Under the pieces are notes generated by a model that was not told the DNA's origin, did not search any database, and was given only the letters and a program-made list of their open reading frames with translations. 64,000 nt of DNA from Voacanga thouarsii (taxonomy: Eukaryota; Streptophyta; Magnoliopsida; Gentianales; Apocynaceae): NCBI GenBank assembly GCA_026120185.1, contig JANUWF010001272.1, forward strand, positions 1,054,001 through 1,118,000, given 5' to 3'. The position numbers and the translations under genes were made by a program. This document shows positions 21,361-33,965 of this stretch, one piece after another (the first letter of the stretch is position 1; each line of letters starts with the position of its first letter).

Positions 21361-22984
21361 AACAATAGTATGAAAGCTTAGATTTTGTTGATTTAACCAT
21401 GTAAATAGGTAAATATGTAAATATGTAAATATATATATATATGTTCCTTGTATGAAGAAGTGCCATATTTTGTTGTTTGTATAATTGTATTTTAATCTCG
21501 CTATATGTTGTAAATACGTAAATAGGTATATACATGTTCATAATAACTAACTTGTCTTTGTATATTTGTCTATATTGTATATTTAGTTATTTAATTTTAC
21601 TAACCTAATGCTAATGTTGTATATGCGTAATCATGCTAGTTTTAATTTGTGATTTTTACGTCTATAATTTTGAGTCAATACTAACCCTTCTTATTTTCAG
21701 GTTTGGACTTTTGCGAACACGATGTTTTAGACGGATTAAAGTTATATTATTATTTGTTTCTTTATTTACAATTTTTTCTTTTAGTTTAATTTAGGAATTC
21801 TTATTTTACATGTATAGTGGCCATGCCTTCCATTAGTTAAAAAAAAAAAATTGAAAAAATTTCAGAGCCCGAACAGAATGAAACTGGCGCCAGCTCCGTT
21901 TGGAATGTCACAAAAAATATATATATATATCTTTTTATTTTTTTCATTTGTCCCCTTCCCCTTTTGTCTTTTCTTCCCAAAATTTTCATATTTTGTCTTT
22001 TTCGTCTTATTTTCTTTTTCTTTAATTTTCTTGTTTGTTTTTCTTATTTGTTTTGTTCTTCTATTTTTCTTTTTATTTTATTTTTATTTGTTCATATTCC
22101 CCTAAAATTATTCCTTCCCTTCATATTCGTCTTCCCCTTCTTCTTCTTCTTCTTCACATTACGTTTCATCTTCTAATTATCCCCCATGGATTAAAGTTTT
22201 TTTAAAACTTATACGTTGGGGGAATACATTGGTGGAGAAATTCTCTTCATGTTAAGCTAGATTTCATCCTCTAAACTTTCTTGACATTATGGATATGTAT
22301 TGTTGAGGAAAAATTTACTGGACATGGATATATCTTTGTTGAATTTATTTGATGATAGAAGAATGCATATAATGAATTGTATGTCTTCAGATTGCTTCTA
22401 AACATTAGCTATGCATTTTTCTAAAATTGTTGCACATCTAGAAATCTTGGCCTCCTTGTGCTATTTTGTTTATTGATTGAAGATTGCTTGACATTATACT
22501 TGTGCTATTTACGTTGGATATTATTCTTATTTTTCTTGAGTATAAAAAATCTGAAAAGGTCTTCACTAGAAAGAGAACCAATTGCAAAGTGGATTTAGAT
22601 GAGCTGAGGAGGATATTGTGAGCCCTTTGGAGGTGATGGTGGTGCTATTGGATAATTTGGAAACAATGAGGACTCTACTTTGAGAAGGACTTAAAGGCTT
22701 TGACTTTATATTTTTCTTTTCCCTTGATTTATTTTTATTTTGTTTCAATTCCTCTTTATGCTTTTACTTATGTGCTTATCTTTCTATTTGTAGGTTGAAG
22801 TTGGCTACCGATTATTCCTCCAACTTCATGAAGCATGAACTTCTCATATCTTGAAGCTAATTTACACTTGGGGAGTATTGCTTAAACTTTCTACCCCTTT
22901 TCAATTTTGGTCCCATTCGAGATGCTTTATTGTGTTTATTTTCTTTGCCATTGAGGACAATGTCCAGTTTAAGTATGGGGGAAT
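21361..22984 (+). mobile_element. Short non-coding internal region of Athila-like element
   Basis: About 1.6 kb with no gag or pol similarity. It includes pyrimidine-rich stretches (21930-22160), a CTT run near 22137 and a palindrome CTGGCGCCAG at 21884. It ends with a polypurine-type stretch (GTATGGGGGAATG near 22973-22984) where a 3' LTR should begin. The size and lack of genes fit a LARD- or TRIM-like derivative. Confidence 0.6.
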
Positions 22985-24027
22985 GTTAAAATGTTCAACC
23001 CAAATCACACATATGAGCAAGCGTACTTATCATTAACCGAGCATAGGGTTCAAACGAGTGTCGATTCTCCAGGAACAAGTAGACATTAATCACCTTTCTT
23101 TCATTGTTTAACTAACTCAATAAAGCGAAAAACAAATAAAAATTAAAATAAAATAAAAAAATAAAATAAAAGTATATACATGTCAATGATGGAGAAGTAT
23201 GTAACTCAAACTATTGTTTAGACAAACATGATCTTAAAGAACCTAACCATTATCATAACTAATCATTCTCTTGGCACCATGAAGGATAGAGGTAAATTAG
23301 CATCACTTGGTCTATCTCAACTAAATCATCCACAAGATGCATTAAACATAAACCTTGATTAAATTTCCTTAGTCTAGCAAATTTAAAACATGAAATTAAT
23401 CAATGAATCCTTGGTCGGGCAAACATCAATTAACCTTCAATTACTCAATCCTTAGCAATTAACTTCTTTGGTCTAGCAAGTTAACAGCCAATAAATATGA
23501 AATTAATCAATTGCAACTACCATGAACCTCTTTGGTCTAGCAAGTTAGTGAAAAGAAACAACCAATTAATCTCGTAATACGCCCAAGTAATTAAATACCA
23601 AGAAGAAAAATCAATTAATTAAAGATCAAATAACTCTAAAAATCATGAATATCTAAAACAATGTCGAATTACAATAATACAATTAACATATCATTGTTCA
23701 AGAAAAAGAAAACAAAGTAAAAGAAAGCGCTCATAGATAAACCTCCTTCTTCTTCCTTTAAAGACCTTCTTGCACAACTATGAAATCCCCGTCGAAACCA
23801 CACTTAGAGTAAGGGGGTTGGGAAGCATATCACACTTATTGCATATTTAAATATATTTTTATATGATTTTATGTGCAATAAATTTGTGTTTTATAGTCTA
23901 GAGGGCTTGATTATGATTATTGAGTGAGAAGGGCAAAAGGGTAATTTTGCTTGAGGAGGAAAAAAAGGGGGGGAGATAGCTTGAGGATTGAATAGGAAAA
24001 TATTTTTAGAGGGAAAATAAGAACAAG

Positions 24028-24092
24028 AGTTATTGTGGTGTAGTGGTTAGAGCCTTAGAATTAATTCTTGAGGTCTTTGGTTAAATTCCATT
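24028..24092 (+). other. tRNA-like A/B-box module in Tekay solo LTR
   Basis: A box TGGTGTAGTGG begins at 24036, 257 bp from the LTR start. The B box has decayed (GGTTAAATTCC). Confidence 0.5.
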
Positions 24093-25733
24093 ATAGGAGC
24101 TTTAGCTTGGTTAAATTTTATTTTTGCTTGGGAAGTATTATTTTCGGTCTTATGTGCTTGGAGTAGGGTAGAAATGTTGTCCTAAGAGAGACATGATAGG
24201 AGTATTCTCATCCTACTCTTTTGCCCTACACAAAATTCCTAAGGGGAATTCATTTCCTCTTGATCCTTAATTTTTCCTATTTATCAATTCGTTAGCTTGT
24301 TCAATTTGTTCAAGCCAATTTTATTCTAGAAAAATTCCAGCAATGTGCTATGGCTTTGAAGTTTCAAAATGTCTTAGTAAAAAACATCTTATAGACCGAA
24401 ACCATGGAAGAGGGGGAAAAGGATTTCAAGTGAATTAAATTCTTTGGTGAACTTTCTAAAAACTTCACTCTAGCTAGGTTTATTTTCCTTCATGCATGGA
24501 ACTGAAATTTTCCCAACTTTGTGTGCCTTCAAGGTGTTGAAATTCTTAGTAATTATCCCCTCCCAAATGCTGCCAGAAAATGACCCTTTTGGTCAGCTTA
24601 GAATTTGGATTTTTTTTGGCCATTTTCGGATTGCACAAAGGTGGTGAAAAACCAGAAAAATTCCTGGGCAAATTCACAGCTTTGGAGGTTCAAAACCAAG
24701 CTGTTTCCTTCCAGGTTTTTCTCAGTTCCTTGGCCATGCTTTTCCTCCATGAAGAAGGCTGGAAATCAACCTTGAAGAGCCCTGAAATTCCCCTTTAAAC
24801 TCCATGCAAGCCGACTAGAAAAGGGCAGCTGAAAAACTGCCCAGAAAATTTCAGCAAGTAGCGAAATCCTGTGCAGTAATTTTCCAGCTTCGTTTCCTAA
24901 TTCTACCCTAGCCGAAACTCCATCCTTCTTCTATACAAACCACCCATAAACCTACATTAACTGAACTCCATTGTCCTCCCCAAGATTTTACACGAAGATC
25001 CAATCATGGATGCCTAAAAGATTTCCAAAAAATTCTGCAATCATGCCTTGATTTGGATAGCAAAATTCCAGCCACTATGATTTAACAACTTTCCATAAAA
25101 TATACCTCAACCAACCAGACCTTCCCTTCACCATTACACACATTATTTTTTACCACCCTTAGCCTCCCTCAACCAGCATTCATCTAGCCAAAACATTGCC
25201 CAACAATTCGTCCATGGCTGACTTCCAAAAGGTCTCCAATAATCAAAGATATTCTTGAATATTTAGTTTCCAAATTGCTTCGCAAAATATATTCTTCAAG
25301 AATTCTAGCAACTAGCCTTTCCTTTCCCCTTCCAAACCATAAAATCAGCTACCAAAACCCTTCAAGCAGTCGGCCAACCCTAATCCTTACAGAATTTCGG
25401 CAGCCTCCAATCCTAAAAGCTCTCTACTCTCTTCAATTTCAAGAACACACAGCACACCAAGAACACCTACTCCTTCCTTTCACCTAATACCTCTCCAAAT
25501 CACTTCAAACTGCTTCTAAAATTTCCAGATTGAATATACTCACTGTCGTGAGTCCATCAACACCCTTCTTAACATCAAACTCCAAAATCCAACTTGCTAT
25601 TTTGGATCAAAAACCAAAAATTTTGTAAAGGCTCAAGAACACCTTCAAGGTAGGTTTGTTCTAACAACTTCATCTTCTCCAATCTTGATCTCTAATGAAT
25701 ACATGTATGAACAAACATGCTAATGGTCTCTCA

Positions 25734-25734
<1 letters not shown>

Positions 25735-25772
<38 letters not shown>
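25735..25772. repeat. (CT)n microsatellite in Tekay solo LTR
   Basis: About 18 CT units, about 1,960 bp from the LTR start, homologous in position to the other LTR copies. Confidence 0.95.
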
Positions 25773-25775
<3 letters not shown>

Positions 25776-27407
25776 CGAATCTCTCTCCTTCTTGGCTTCT
25801 TCTCCAATGACCATGCTTTCTCCACTTTCTTTGGACGGATTTAGGCATCTAGGGGTTGACAACCATTCGAAACTCCTTCAAGATATTCAGCAATCAAGTA
25901 AGCCTTTTTAACCCTTATTTTAAATTCTAGATTCATGTCTCTAGGATGATGTTGATAGAAGATGAATCATGAATAGGGTTGAGTATATATTGTTGTGATG
26001 AGTTGAGATTAAAGCATGAATATATGTGTGAATATGTTGGAGATGGGATTTATGCATGGATGGGTTATCTTGGTTGATTGTATGATGTTTAGAGATTTAA
26101 TGTATGTCTCCATGTCATAGGTAGCATTTGTGATCAAGTATACTAGAGATTATGCCATCTATAATGAATAGGATTTATATTCTTGTGTGATTATTAAAGC
26201 TATAGTTATTTTTAAGCTAGTAAAGGTTAAATCACACCTTAGTAAGTCTAGATCTATGTTTATATGCATGATTTGGATGATTTGATGAATTGAAGGGATG
26301 TATATGTTCATGGTTGTGGTTAGCAATAGAAATATGATCATGACTTAGTTGTCCCAAAGTTAATTTTATTTCATCAATAAAATATTTAATATTATAATTT
26401 TGATAATAAATATGAAAATCCCTAGGAATGGTAGATTTGGACTATTATATATATAATAAGGATATTTTAGTCAATTAACTAATGGTTTTAAAAGAAATAA
26501 AATACATTGGTATTATATGATCAAATAAAGCCTTTTATGAAAATAATCATAATTAGTAAAATATTTATTATAAAAAAATTAATTATTATCTTTAATCAAA
26601 ACCTATTAGAACTTATTTATCATTTTTCAAGCAAGACTCATTAAAATTTATTTTCAACTAGTTTTAGCTATCAATTATTTTTCTAACAACTAAATTATTA
26701 ATAAATCATTATTTTACCTAAAAACCACCTAGGACTCTTCATCAAATAAACACTTAATTTTCCTTAGCAAGATTTAAACTTTCAACTTATTAGTACTTAT
26801 TTCCCAAAACATTAATTACTTTAAATATTAAATTAGGCTTAGCTTATAAACCTATTTATTTATTGTTTAGGCTTAAAGATTGGGACACTAGGATCATGGT
26901 AGAAGTGAGTTGAGTTGTTTTAAATTGAGAAAGTGGATTTTGGCTTAACTTTGATTGTAGTTTGTATTTGCCCATGCTGGGTTAGGTCAACTGTTGGAGA
27001 CCTTATATTGTTAGCAAGAATCAGGTAAGCTTCTGCATAAAACCTGATTGATGAAACATGTTTATTATGGCAAGCTAAATGTAGAGTGCATGGACACTCA
27101 GTTTTGCAAGGGCAATTGAGGAATAACTTCTTTCCTATTTTAGACAAGCAATTTATTTGAAAATTAATAAGTAGATTTACTCAATCTCAAAACTCTTTCC
27201 AAAACTGATTTTGACAAAGACTTTGGGAACCCTTAATTGCCATTTTCATGTGGAACAGTGTTTTGTTCATTTTATCCCAAGTGGGAAACATCGTTGAGTA
27301 CTCAATAAGGGTGGACTACTAGGGCTAGTCTTTGAAGGGTTAGGGTAAGTCTCTTAGTAGGTAACCACCTCTGAGGGGTGAGTCCTTCTCGGATAGGACG
27401 TCAGTCC

Positions 27408-28698
27408 TATAGGATTTCTATCATGCATAATCAGATTAAGCGCAGCGGAAAACAACAAGAAATCCAAGCCATGGATCGCGGGTTTGCAATAGAAACGGGA
27501 AAAGGAGAAGATTGTGTTTATTACCTCGTGAAGCCAGAATTCAAAAATTTCAGAAACAAGAACGCAGGTGCGATCCAGATTATCCAAAACTGTTCACTGT
27601 AGCTCCACTGAAGTCCAAGAAAGAACTCCCTCTAATGATAATCCACACAAGGTTGAATGCTCACAGTCTCACAATTCTATGCTAGTAGAATTCGGGAGGC
27701 TAGGGTTTTGATCAAGAAGAGAGGTAGAGAAATGGTTTCTCTGTTATTGCGTGAATAGTCTGTCTCAAACCCTAAGGAAACCGTTTCCTTATATTTATAG
27801 ATTTATAATTACCATAAATTGCAACTTAGTCATTCAATTAAATGCTCACAATCTCACAATTCTATGCTAGTAGAATTCGGGAGGCTAGGGTTTTGATCAA
27901 GAAGAGAGGCAGAGAAACGGTTTCTCTGTTATTGCGTGAATAGTCTGTCTCAAACCCTAAGGAAACCGTTTCCTTATATTTATATATTTATAATTACCAT
28001 AAAATGCAACTTAGTCATTACTCGATATCTGTATCAATTGGAACCATTTCCATCACATAGTCGCATTGGCCAAGGACTTCATGAGTAATGATTTCTACAA
28101 GTGACATTTAGATATACTCTCCTACTATTATGAGTGGTGAATCCTTTATTGACCCTCTCAACTACTTTCGTTTACTTTACGTTGTACCCAATATCCATCC
28201 CATAGGTGGTCCTGGATAAGACTCCAAAGATTAGAATCAAAGTACAACGCTCGATAAACAAAATACCTTGGAGATCTCAAGTCTAACGATACTTGCACAC
28301 TTGCTATAATGAGATTCTATCACTGGCACTAAATAGTTATCCATGTGATTATCTCGTAGCTAGGTTATCCAATGAACTTGTTTCAAAATAAGCATCCACA
28401 CGTTAATCCTGAGTATCCCAATACCCACGGATATGAGAACCACCGCTTGATCCAATCAAGAGATATAACATGTGCCAGTCTTAGCGTATTAATAATGTCC
28501 CATCTTATTAACACTATGACTGGGGATTATTTAAGTACAAACACTGCATAGTGTAGTAGGAATCTCACATCATGATCTCTATCATGATTTCCTTAACACT
28601 GTGTTGTACTAGGGACTTTATCTAACGGTTTGTACACATATTTAGATATAACAATCAAACTGAAAGATAAAGAATGCCTCTAGGGCACAACACTAACA
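27408..28698 (-). mobile_element. Copia-type solo LTR, minus strand (1,291 bp)
   Basis: On the minus strand it begins TGTTAGTGTTGTGCCC and ends CCTATA. Perfect 5-bp duplications agtcc flank it (27403-27407 and 28699-28703) and the host LTR reads on without loss. The same family occurs at 58374-59998 (+) and, split, at 31443-49980 (-). A 185-bp tandem duplication inside doubles its promoter region. Confidence 0.9.
27656..28019 (-). repeat. 185-bp tandem duplication containing the LTR TATA box
   Basis: Copies 27656-27840 and 27841-28019 differ at only a few bases. Each carries TATAAATA on the minus strand (27792-27799 and 27977-27984) and the leader after it. Confidence 0.93.
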
Positions 28699-30049
28699 AG
28701 TCCAGTAGGTCGAGCCGGTCCGAGCTAGCAGTGTTCTCTTTTTAGTCAAGTGACTGTATGTTGCCGGAATGGATACCCGGTTGTTGTTTGGGTATAGAGA
28801 ATGAGGAGTATCTTGCCCAGTTGGCCGATCACTTACTTTTGTCAGTCTGCACAAAGTGTGGCATGCTGACCATGCAGTTAAGGGGCCTAACGTGTGGTAA
28901 CCCATGATCATTTCTTTTGAGTGGTTGATTTTATTGATTATTTATGGTTGGAAAAGCCAAAACACCACTCTTGCTTTTGATTAATGTTTATTGCTTGCCA
29001 GTGATCTCTTATATAGAATTTTATACTTTGCATTCACGAACTGTTTTTTCTCGACACTTAAGCACACACGGACTTACTAAGATTTCTATCTCACCACCAT
29101 TTTTACCATGATTTCAGGTCGATCCTGCTATGGGGATGAGTAGCTAGATAGTGCCTACTTTGGAAGATTTTCTGATAATTTATTTTGTGTAATGTTTTGG
29201 GGAGATGAGAGTGGATGGATTTTATTATGGATTTGCTTTTGGTATTCTTGGATTTATTATTGGACTTATTCTTGGACTTATTTCTAGGATGTAATAAATT
29301 TTAAGTTCAAGTATTATTTTTTTATTTCGCTATTTTATTTGTGTGACTTAGTTATAAAGACCTCTTGTCCTTTGGATGGGGCGACATCCCCGGCCCTGGC
29401 GGGCCTAGGTAGCGAGGTGTTACAACAACCCTCCTTGAATTGAAGAATTCCTCCTTTGATTGAGTAATTTTCTATGATGATTAATGAATTCCCCCATTTT
29501 TCCTTGTGTTTTTCATCTATTTATAGTTTTAGGAAGTGCCTAAACTCGTAGGTACATCACTCTTGGCCGAGTAGAAGTTGGAAGATACTAAAACTCCACA
29601 AATTACCAAAAATCACGAAGAGAAAATCAAGCACGCTTTAGCTTCAGGGCACAGCCGACATCGGTTGTGTTCTAGTTCTCTATTTGTTCGCTGATTTTTC
29701 TCCGAATTTTGCACAATGAAGACCAGAATGCAGCTGGTGCCACCTTGACTCTTGGAGCTGGTGCTGATTTAACTCTGTTTTGCATTGTCTCACCAATTTT
29801 TCCGTCACTTCAAAGTTCGCATCAACAGTGCATGGCCGGCGCTGGTTCTAGAGCCCTAGCCAGTGCCGCCTCTCCTCTGTTTTGCGACGTTTTTGTTTTG
29901 TTTTACCCTAAAAATCTAAAATAATGAACAAAATACATTTCCAAGGGTAAAATCTCAAATATGAAGGAATATGACTAGTTATTGAACAAAATATATCACA
30001 AATGAACCTCAAATAACTAGGAAAAACATGACTAATTTAGTCCCTATCA

Positions 30050-30930
30050 GATTCCCCTACACTTAGCTCTTTGCTTGTCCTCAAGCAAAGTATCAAGAAT
30101 AAGTAGAACACAAGGTTAAATCAATCACTCAATCAATTTTCAAACCATATCTTCAATGCTTTCTTCATTCAAGAACATAAAACACATGATACTACATCTT
30201 TCAGAACCAATGCAAGACTCGTGTAAGTGATAAATGACTTAGTAGAACCATCTCAATACTTCACAATATTCTCAAACCATTGGAAAGAATTTAGTTCCAA
30301 AAGAATTTGCATTCCATAGGCTTACTCTTCATACGCTCTTTCCACTAATCTGAGACATATCATGATTCTACTTAAATCAAGTATGACTTTCAAGTTTGTA
30401 ATGTAGCTTATCAACCGAAGGATATAGGAGAATCAAATATCAAAGAAATTGAGAGTTCTCAAGAAAAGGATAAACAAAACAAATCAATAATTTCCAACTC
30501 TTCTTGCTTTCCTATTCCAAAAATCAATCAAACCATAACCTTATTCAGCAATTACAACTCCACTCAAGCAAATCCTACATTTCTCTTCCTTTTTCTTTCT
30601 CAACTCTTCTTTATTCCTTTCACAAGATCACTCTAATTTCCAGCGATGGTGTCAAAGATTTAATATGAACTTAACTTTTACAGTTCAATCACCATCCCTT
30701 TTGCGGTTTTTTTCTTTTTTCTTCACTCACTTATCTTTTCTCTCACCCCTTTCTTGTTTTCACTGCTGCTGTTGTTTTCTTTACGTTCTCAATTTCTTTC
30801 TTTCAATCTTTTCTAGCAGCTTTTTTCCTTTTGCTCCAATTGAAGTTTTCTCTTCTTCTTTTCAATTCCAATTCCTCTGTTCCCCTCAATTTCTATGCTT
30901 TTCTCTTTGCTTTTCCAGAAGCTAACCAGT
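30050..30930 (-). mobile_element. Internal remnant of minus-strand Athila-like element
   Basis: It lies between the polypurine-type stretch near 30050 and the LTR fragment at 30931-31140. No coding similarity was recognised; a pyrimidine-rich stretch spans about 30580-30910. Extensive internal deletion is inferred. Confidence 0.45.
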
Positions 30931-31140
30931 GCTGGTTCCCCTTCCTGGGCAAGTGCCGGTTCTGTTCTGAAAAATCTCACAATTAGCTCTAATTTTTCCT
31001 TATTTTTGCATAAAATTACAGAAAAGCATTTTTAAAAGGGAAATATCAAATATGAAGAAATATGACTAGTTATTTTACAAAATGTATAACAAAATGGCCT
31101 CAAATAATTAGAAAAAATATAACTAATTTAGGCCCTATCA
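30931..31140 (-). mobile_element. Athila-like LTR fragment, minus strand
   Basis: About 210 bp diverged from the first part of the LTR: on the minus strand it starts TGATAGGGCC and reaches a GC-rich CCGGCAC motif. The rest of the LTR is missing. Confidence 0.65.
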
Positions 31141-31428
31141 TAATATGTCCCCACTTTTTTACTAGAATATTACCAACAGAAAAATCACCAATAGAATACA
31201 TACAATTGGTAATTAGCTGGCAAGTAACTAAAATACAATAAATTCCATATTTGTTGAGAATCAGTTGGTAATTGTTGGTAATTACCAGCTGAACTTCTGT
31301 TGTTGGGAATAGTCTGTTGGTAATAAGCCCTTTTCTAGTAGTAATGATTACACAAGAGTTGAAGAATCAAAATCAGCCACGAAACAAGTTTAACACACTC
31401 AAACGATCCATAATATTATATATGAGAA

Positions 31429-31441
31429 GGCTCTGATACCA
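31429..31441 (-). other. tRNA-iMet primer-binding site of a minus-strand copia element
   Basis: The minus strand reads TGGTATCAGAGCC, one base after an LTR end ...CCTAACA at 31443. It marks the LTR that begins here as a 5' LTR. Only about 85 bp of internal sequence (31344-31428) lies to the left before the CACTA-like terminus. Confidence 0.75.
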
Positions 31442-32814
31442 CTGTTAGGTTTTGTCGGCTTGAATAGTGCCGCAATGGAAGCAAAAGTGGAAGAACGAAA
31501 ATAGAAATCCAAACTCAAGGATTACTCATATGTAAATAAAATGAATTGTAAAATTCTAAAACCAGCCACAAAAATCTTTTTTTCAATATATAATCGCATT
31601 TCTAAAAAATTATCGTTGTTAATTCGTAGGTGATCAGCCACGGATATTTTGGAGGCAAATCTCAATTTTTTATCAATATATAATCAAAATTTTTAAAACA
31701 TTGCGTGGTTGATTCGTTGGTGATCAGCAACGAATCAACCACAGATATTTTTCGTGGTTGTTCTCCTATGAATCAACCACGAAAATATTTTATCAATATA
31801 TAATCTTACTTTAAAAAAATCATCACAGCTGATTCCTAGGCGATCATCCACGAATCAGCCACAGATATTTTCGTGGTAGATCTCAATCTTTTATTAATAT
31901 ATAATCAATTTTTTTAATAAAAAAATTTGTGTCTGATTCATTGGTGATGAGCCATGAATTAGCCAAGGATATTTTTCGTAGCTACTTTCCTATGAATTAG
32001 CCACAAAAATATTTTATTTGTATATAATCACATTTTTAAAAAATCGTTGCGGTTGATTCGTAGGTGGTCAGTCACAAATCAGGCAAGGATATTTTCGTGG
32101 CATATCTTAATCTTTTATCAATATGTAATCAAATGTTTTAAAAAATTTCGTGGTTGATTCGTTGGTGATCAGCCACGAATCAGCCATAGATATTTTTTGA
32201 GGTAGATCTCCTACGAATTAGCTAGAAAAGTCTTTTATCAATATATAATCACTTTTTAAAAAAAAAAAAAAATTGTGATTGATTTGTAAGTGATCAGTCA
32301 CGAATCAGCCACAGATATTTTTCTAGTAGATCTCAATCTTTTAACAATATATAATAAAAATTTTAAAAACTTTTCGTGGCTGATCTCCTACGAATAGGCC
32401 ACGAAAATCTTTTATCAGTACATAATCACATTTGTACAAAAATTGACCTGGATGATTCTAGGTGACCAGCCAGGAATCATCCACAGATATTTTCGTGGTA
32501 GATCTCCTGTGAATTAGCGGTGAAAATCTTTTATCAATATATATTTTAAATATATAAATATATAACATTTATTTGTATATAAATATAAAAATAAATATTT
32601 TTAAATATAAATATATAAATAAATATTTTTAAATATAAATGTATAAATAAATATTAATATGTAAATAACAATACATATTTATTTGACATGTATATATAAA
32701 TATTTATATATAAACATATTTATAAATATAGATATAAATATTTATCTAAATAAATAAATAAATATATTATATATATGCATATGTATATAAATATATAAAT
32801 ACACACACACATCA

Positions 32815-32823
32815 ATACATACA

Positions 32824-32852
<29 letters not shown>
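32815..32852. repeat. (ACAT)n microsatellite
   Basis: About nine ACAT units in AT-rich spacer. Confidence 0.95.
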
Positions 32853-32854
<2 letters not shown>

Positions 32855-33231
32855 TTATTTATCTATATATATATATATATGTATGTATGTATAAATTTGT
32901 AAAACTCATTTAATAAAATGGTAACCTAATTCACAGTATTATATTAAATTAATTGTCGTTGTAATTAGCCACAAATCATCCATGGATATTTTCGTGGTAG
33001 ATCTCCTGTGAATTAGCCATGAAAATCTTTCATCAATATATATTGGTAAATAAATAAATAAATAAATAAAATATATATTTATATAACTATATATATAAAT
33101 ATAAATACATAAATAAATATTTTTAAATATAAATGTATACATAAATATTTATATACACAAATATTTATAAATACAGATATAAATATTTATCTATATAAAT
33201 AAATATATTATATATGCATATGTATATCAAT

Positions 33232-33254
33232 ACACACACACACACACACACACA
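33232..33254. repeat. (CA)n microsatellite
   Basis: About eleven AC units. Confidence 0.95.
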
Positions 33255-33676
33255 TATCAATACATACATATATATTGTTTATATATATATATATATATAT
33301 TTGTATATATTTGTAAAAATTATTAAATAAAAATTGTCGTTGATGATTCATAGATGATCAACCACGAATCATTCACAGATGGTAGGTCTCTTGCGAATTA
33401 GCCACAATAATCTTTCATAAATATATATTTATAAATTAATATATAAATATATTTAATATTTATTTATGTACAATTATTTATATATTTAAATATAAAAATA
33501 TATATTTATAAATATAAATATATAAATAAATATTTTTAAATATAAATGTATATATAAATATTTATATATAAATAAAAACACATATTTATTTTATGTGTCT
33601 ATATAAATAGTTGAATATAAAAATATTTTTAAATATAGATATAAATATTTATCTATATATATAAATAAATATATTA

Positions 33677-33745
33677 TACATACATACATACATACATACA
33701 TACATACATACATACATACATACATACATACATACATACATACAT
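33677..33745. repeat. (ACAT)n microsatellite, long
   Basis: About 17 ACAT units; the encoded Met-Tyr-Val-Cys run is not a gene. Confidence 0.95.
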
Positions 33746-33965
33746 TGTTTATAAATATGTATATTTTTGTAAAAATCATTTAATAAAACAGTAACATAAG
33801 TAATAGTATTTAAATTGCATAAATGCGCAAGATAATTTATTATATTGAATAATATGGTTTCATAGTAAATTTAATATGATTGTTGTATTTTTTTTATATA
33901 GTATTTACATTTAAAAAAATACAAAAAGAATGTTGGGAATAATTTAAATGTAAAAAAAAAGAGAT

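Larger units (their letters stand above)
23779..29424 (+). mobile_element. Tekay solo LTR, plus strand, with nested copia LTR
   Basis: Full-length match to the LTR at 9016-13359, from TATGAAATCCCC to TGTTACA, with perfect 5-bp duplications acaac (23774-23778 and 29425-29429). Removing the copia solo LTR (27408-28698) and its duplication leaves about 4,350 bp. It is a recombination remnant of a complete element. Confidence 0.9.
22985..30049 (-). mobile_element. Athila-like LTR, minus strand, truncated and split
   Basis: Its sequence is 22985-23778 plus 29425-30049, the reverse complement of the LTR at 19829-21337. The last about 65 bp of the LTR 3' end is missing at 22985, where it joins the plus-strand internal region. 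On the minus strand a polypurine-type stretch (TAGGGGAATC, about 30050-30060) precedes its TGATAGGG start, so it is the 3' LTR of a minus-strand element. A Tekay solo LTR is inserted at 23779. Confidence 0.75.
19829..31140. mobile_element. Athila-like head-to-head composite with deeper insertions
   Basis: Both outer ends are LTR 5' ends (TGATAGGG inward on plus at 19829, and inward on minus at 31140). Flanks aaata and taata differ by one base and could be a 5-bp duplication. Inside are a plus LTR, tRNA-Asp primer site, a short plus internal region with polypurine tract, then a truncated minus LTR, a minus internal end with its own polypurine tract, and a minus LTR fragment. No gag or pol is recognisable, so it is non-autonomous and rearranged. 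Confidence 0.65.
19527..31343. mobile_element. CACTA-like DNA transposon, split by nested LTR elements
   Basis: The left end CACTAGAAAAATA (19527) and right end TTTTCTAGTAGTA (to 31343) resemble En/Spm termini of CACTACTAGAAAA type, with small changes. Subterminal repeats of TTGGTAAT/ATTACCAA occur at both ends (19570-19828 and 31150-31330), which is typical of CACTA elements. The own sequence is only about 500 bp; the rest (19829-31140) is a nested insertion. No transposase is present, so it was non-autonomous. The 3-bp duplication is not convincing (att versus atg). Confidence 0.6.
31600..33420. repeat. Degenerate tandem repeats (about 110-120 bp) of CACTA-like element
   Basis: Each unit pairs a TCAGCCACGAAT-like motif with ATATTTTCGTGG and TTTTATCAATATATAATC. 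Units start near 31620, 31705, 31830, 31935, 32055, 32155, 32280 and 32450, with later copies near 32960 and 33340 between AT-rich expansions. CCACGAA and TTCGTGG can pair as stems. Confidence 0.75.

Noticed and set aside
21851..22176. Phe-rich ORFs suggesting a membrane protein
   Set aside because: They are translations of a pyrimidine-rich tract in a non-coding internal region.
31600..33420. Regular repeats that might suggest a CRISPR array
   Set aside because: Units are diverged, long and lack unique spacers, and the context is a plant transposon.
33591..33779. ORF with Met-Tyr-Val-Cys repeat
   Set aside because: Pure ACAT microsatellite translated.
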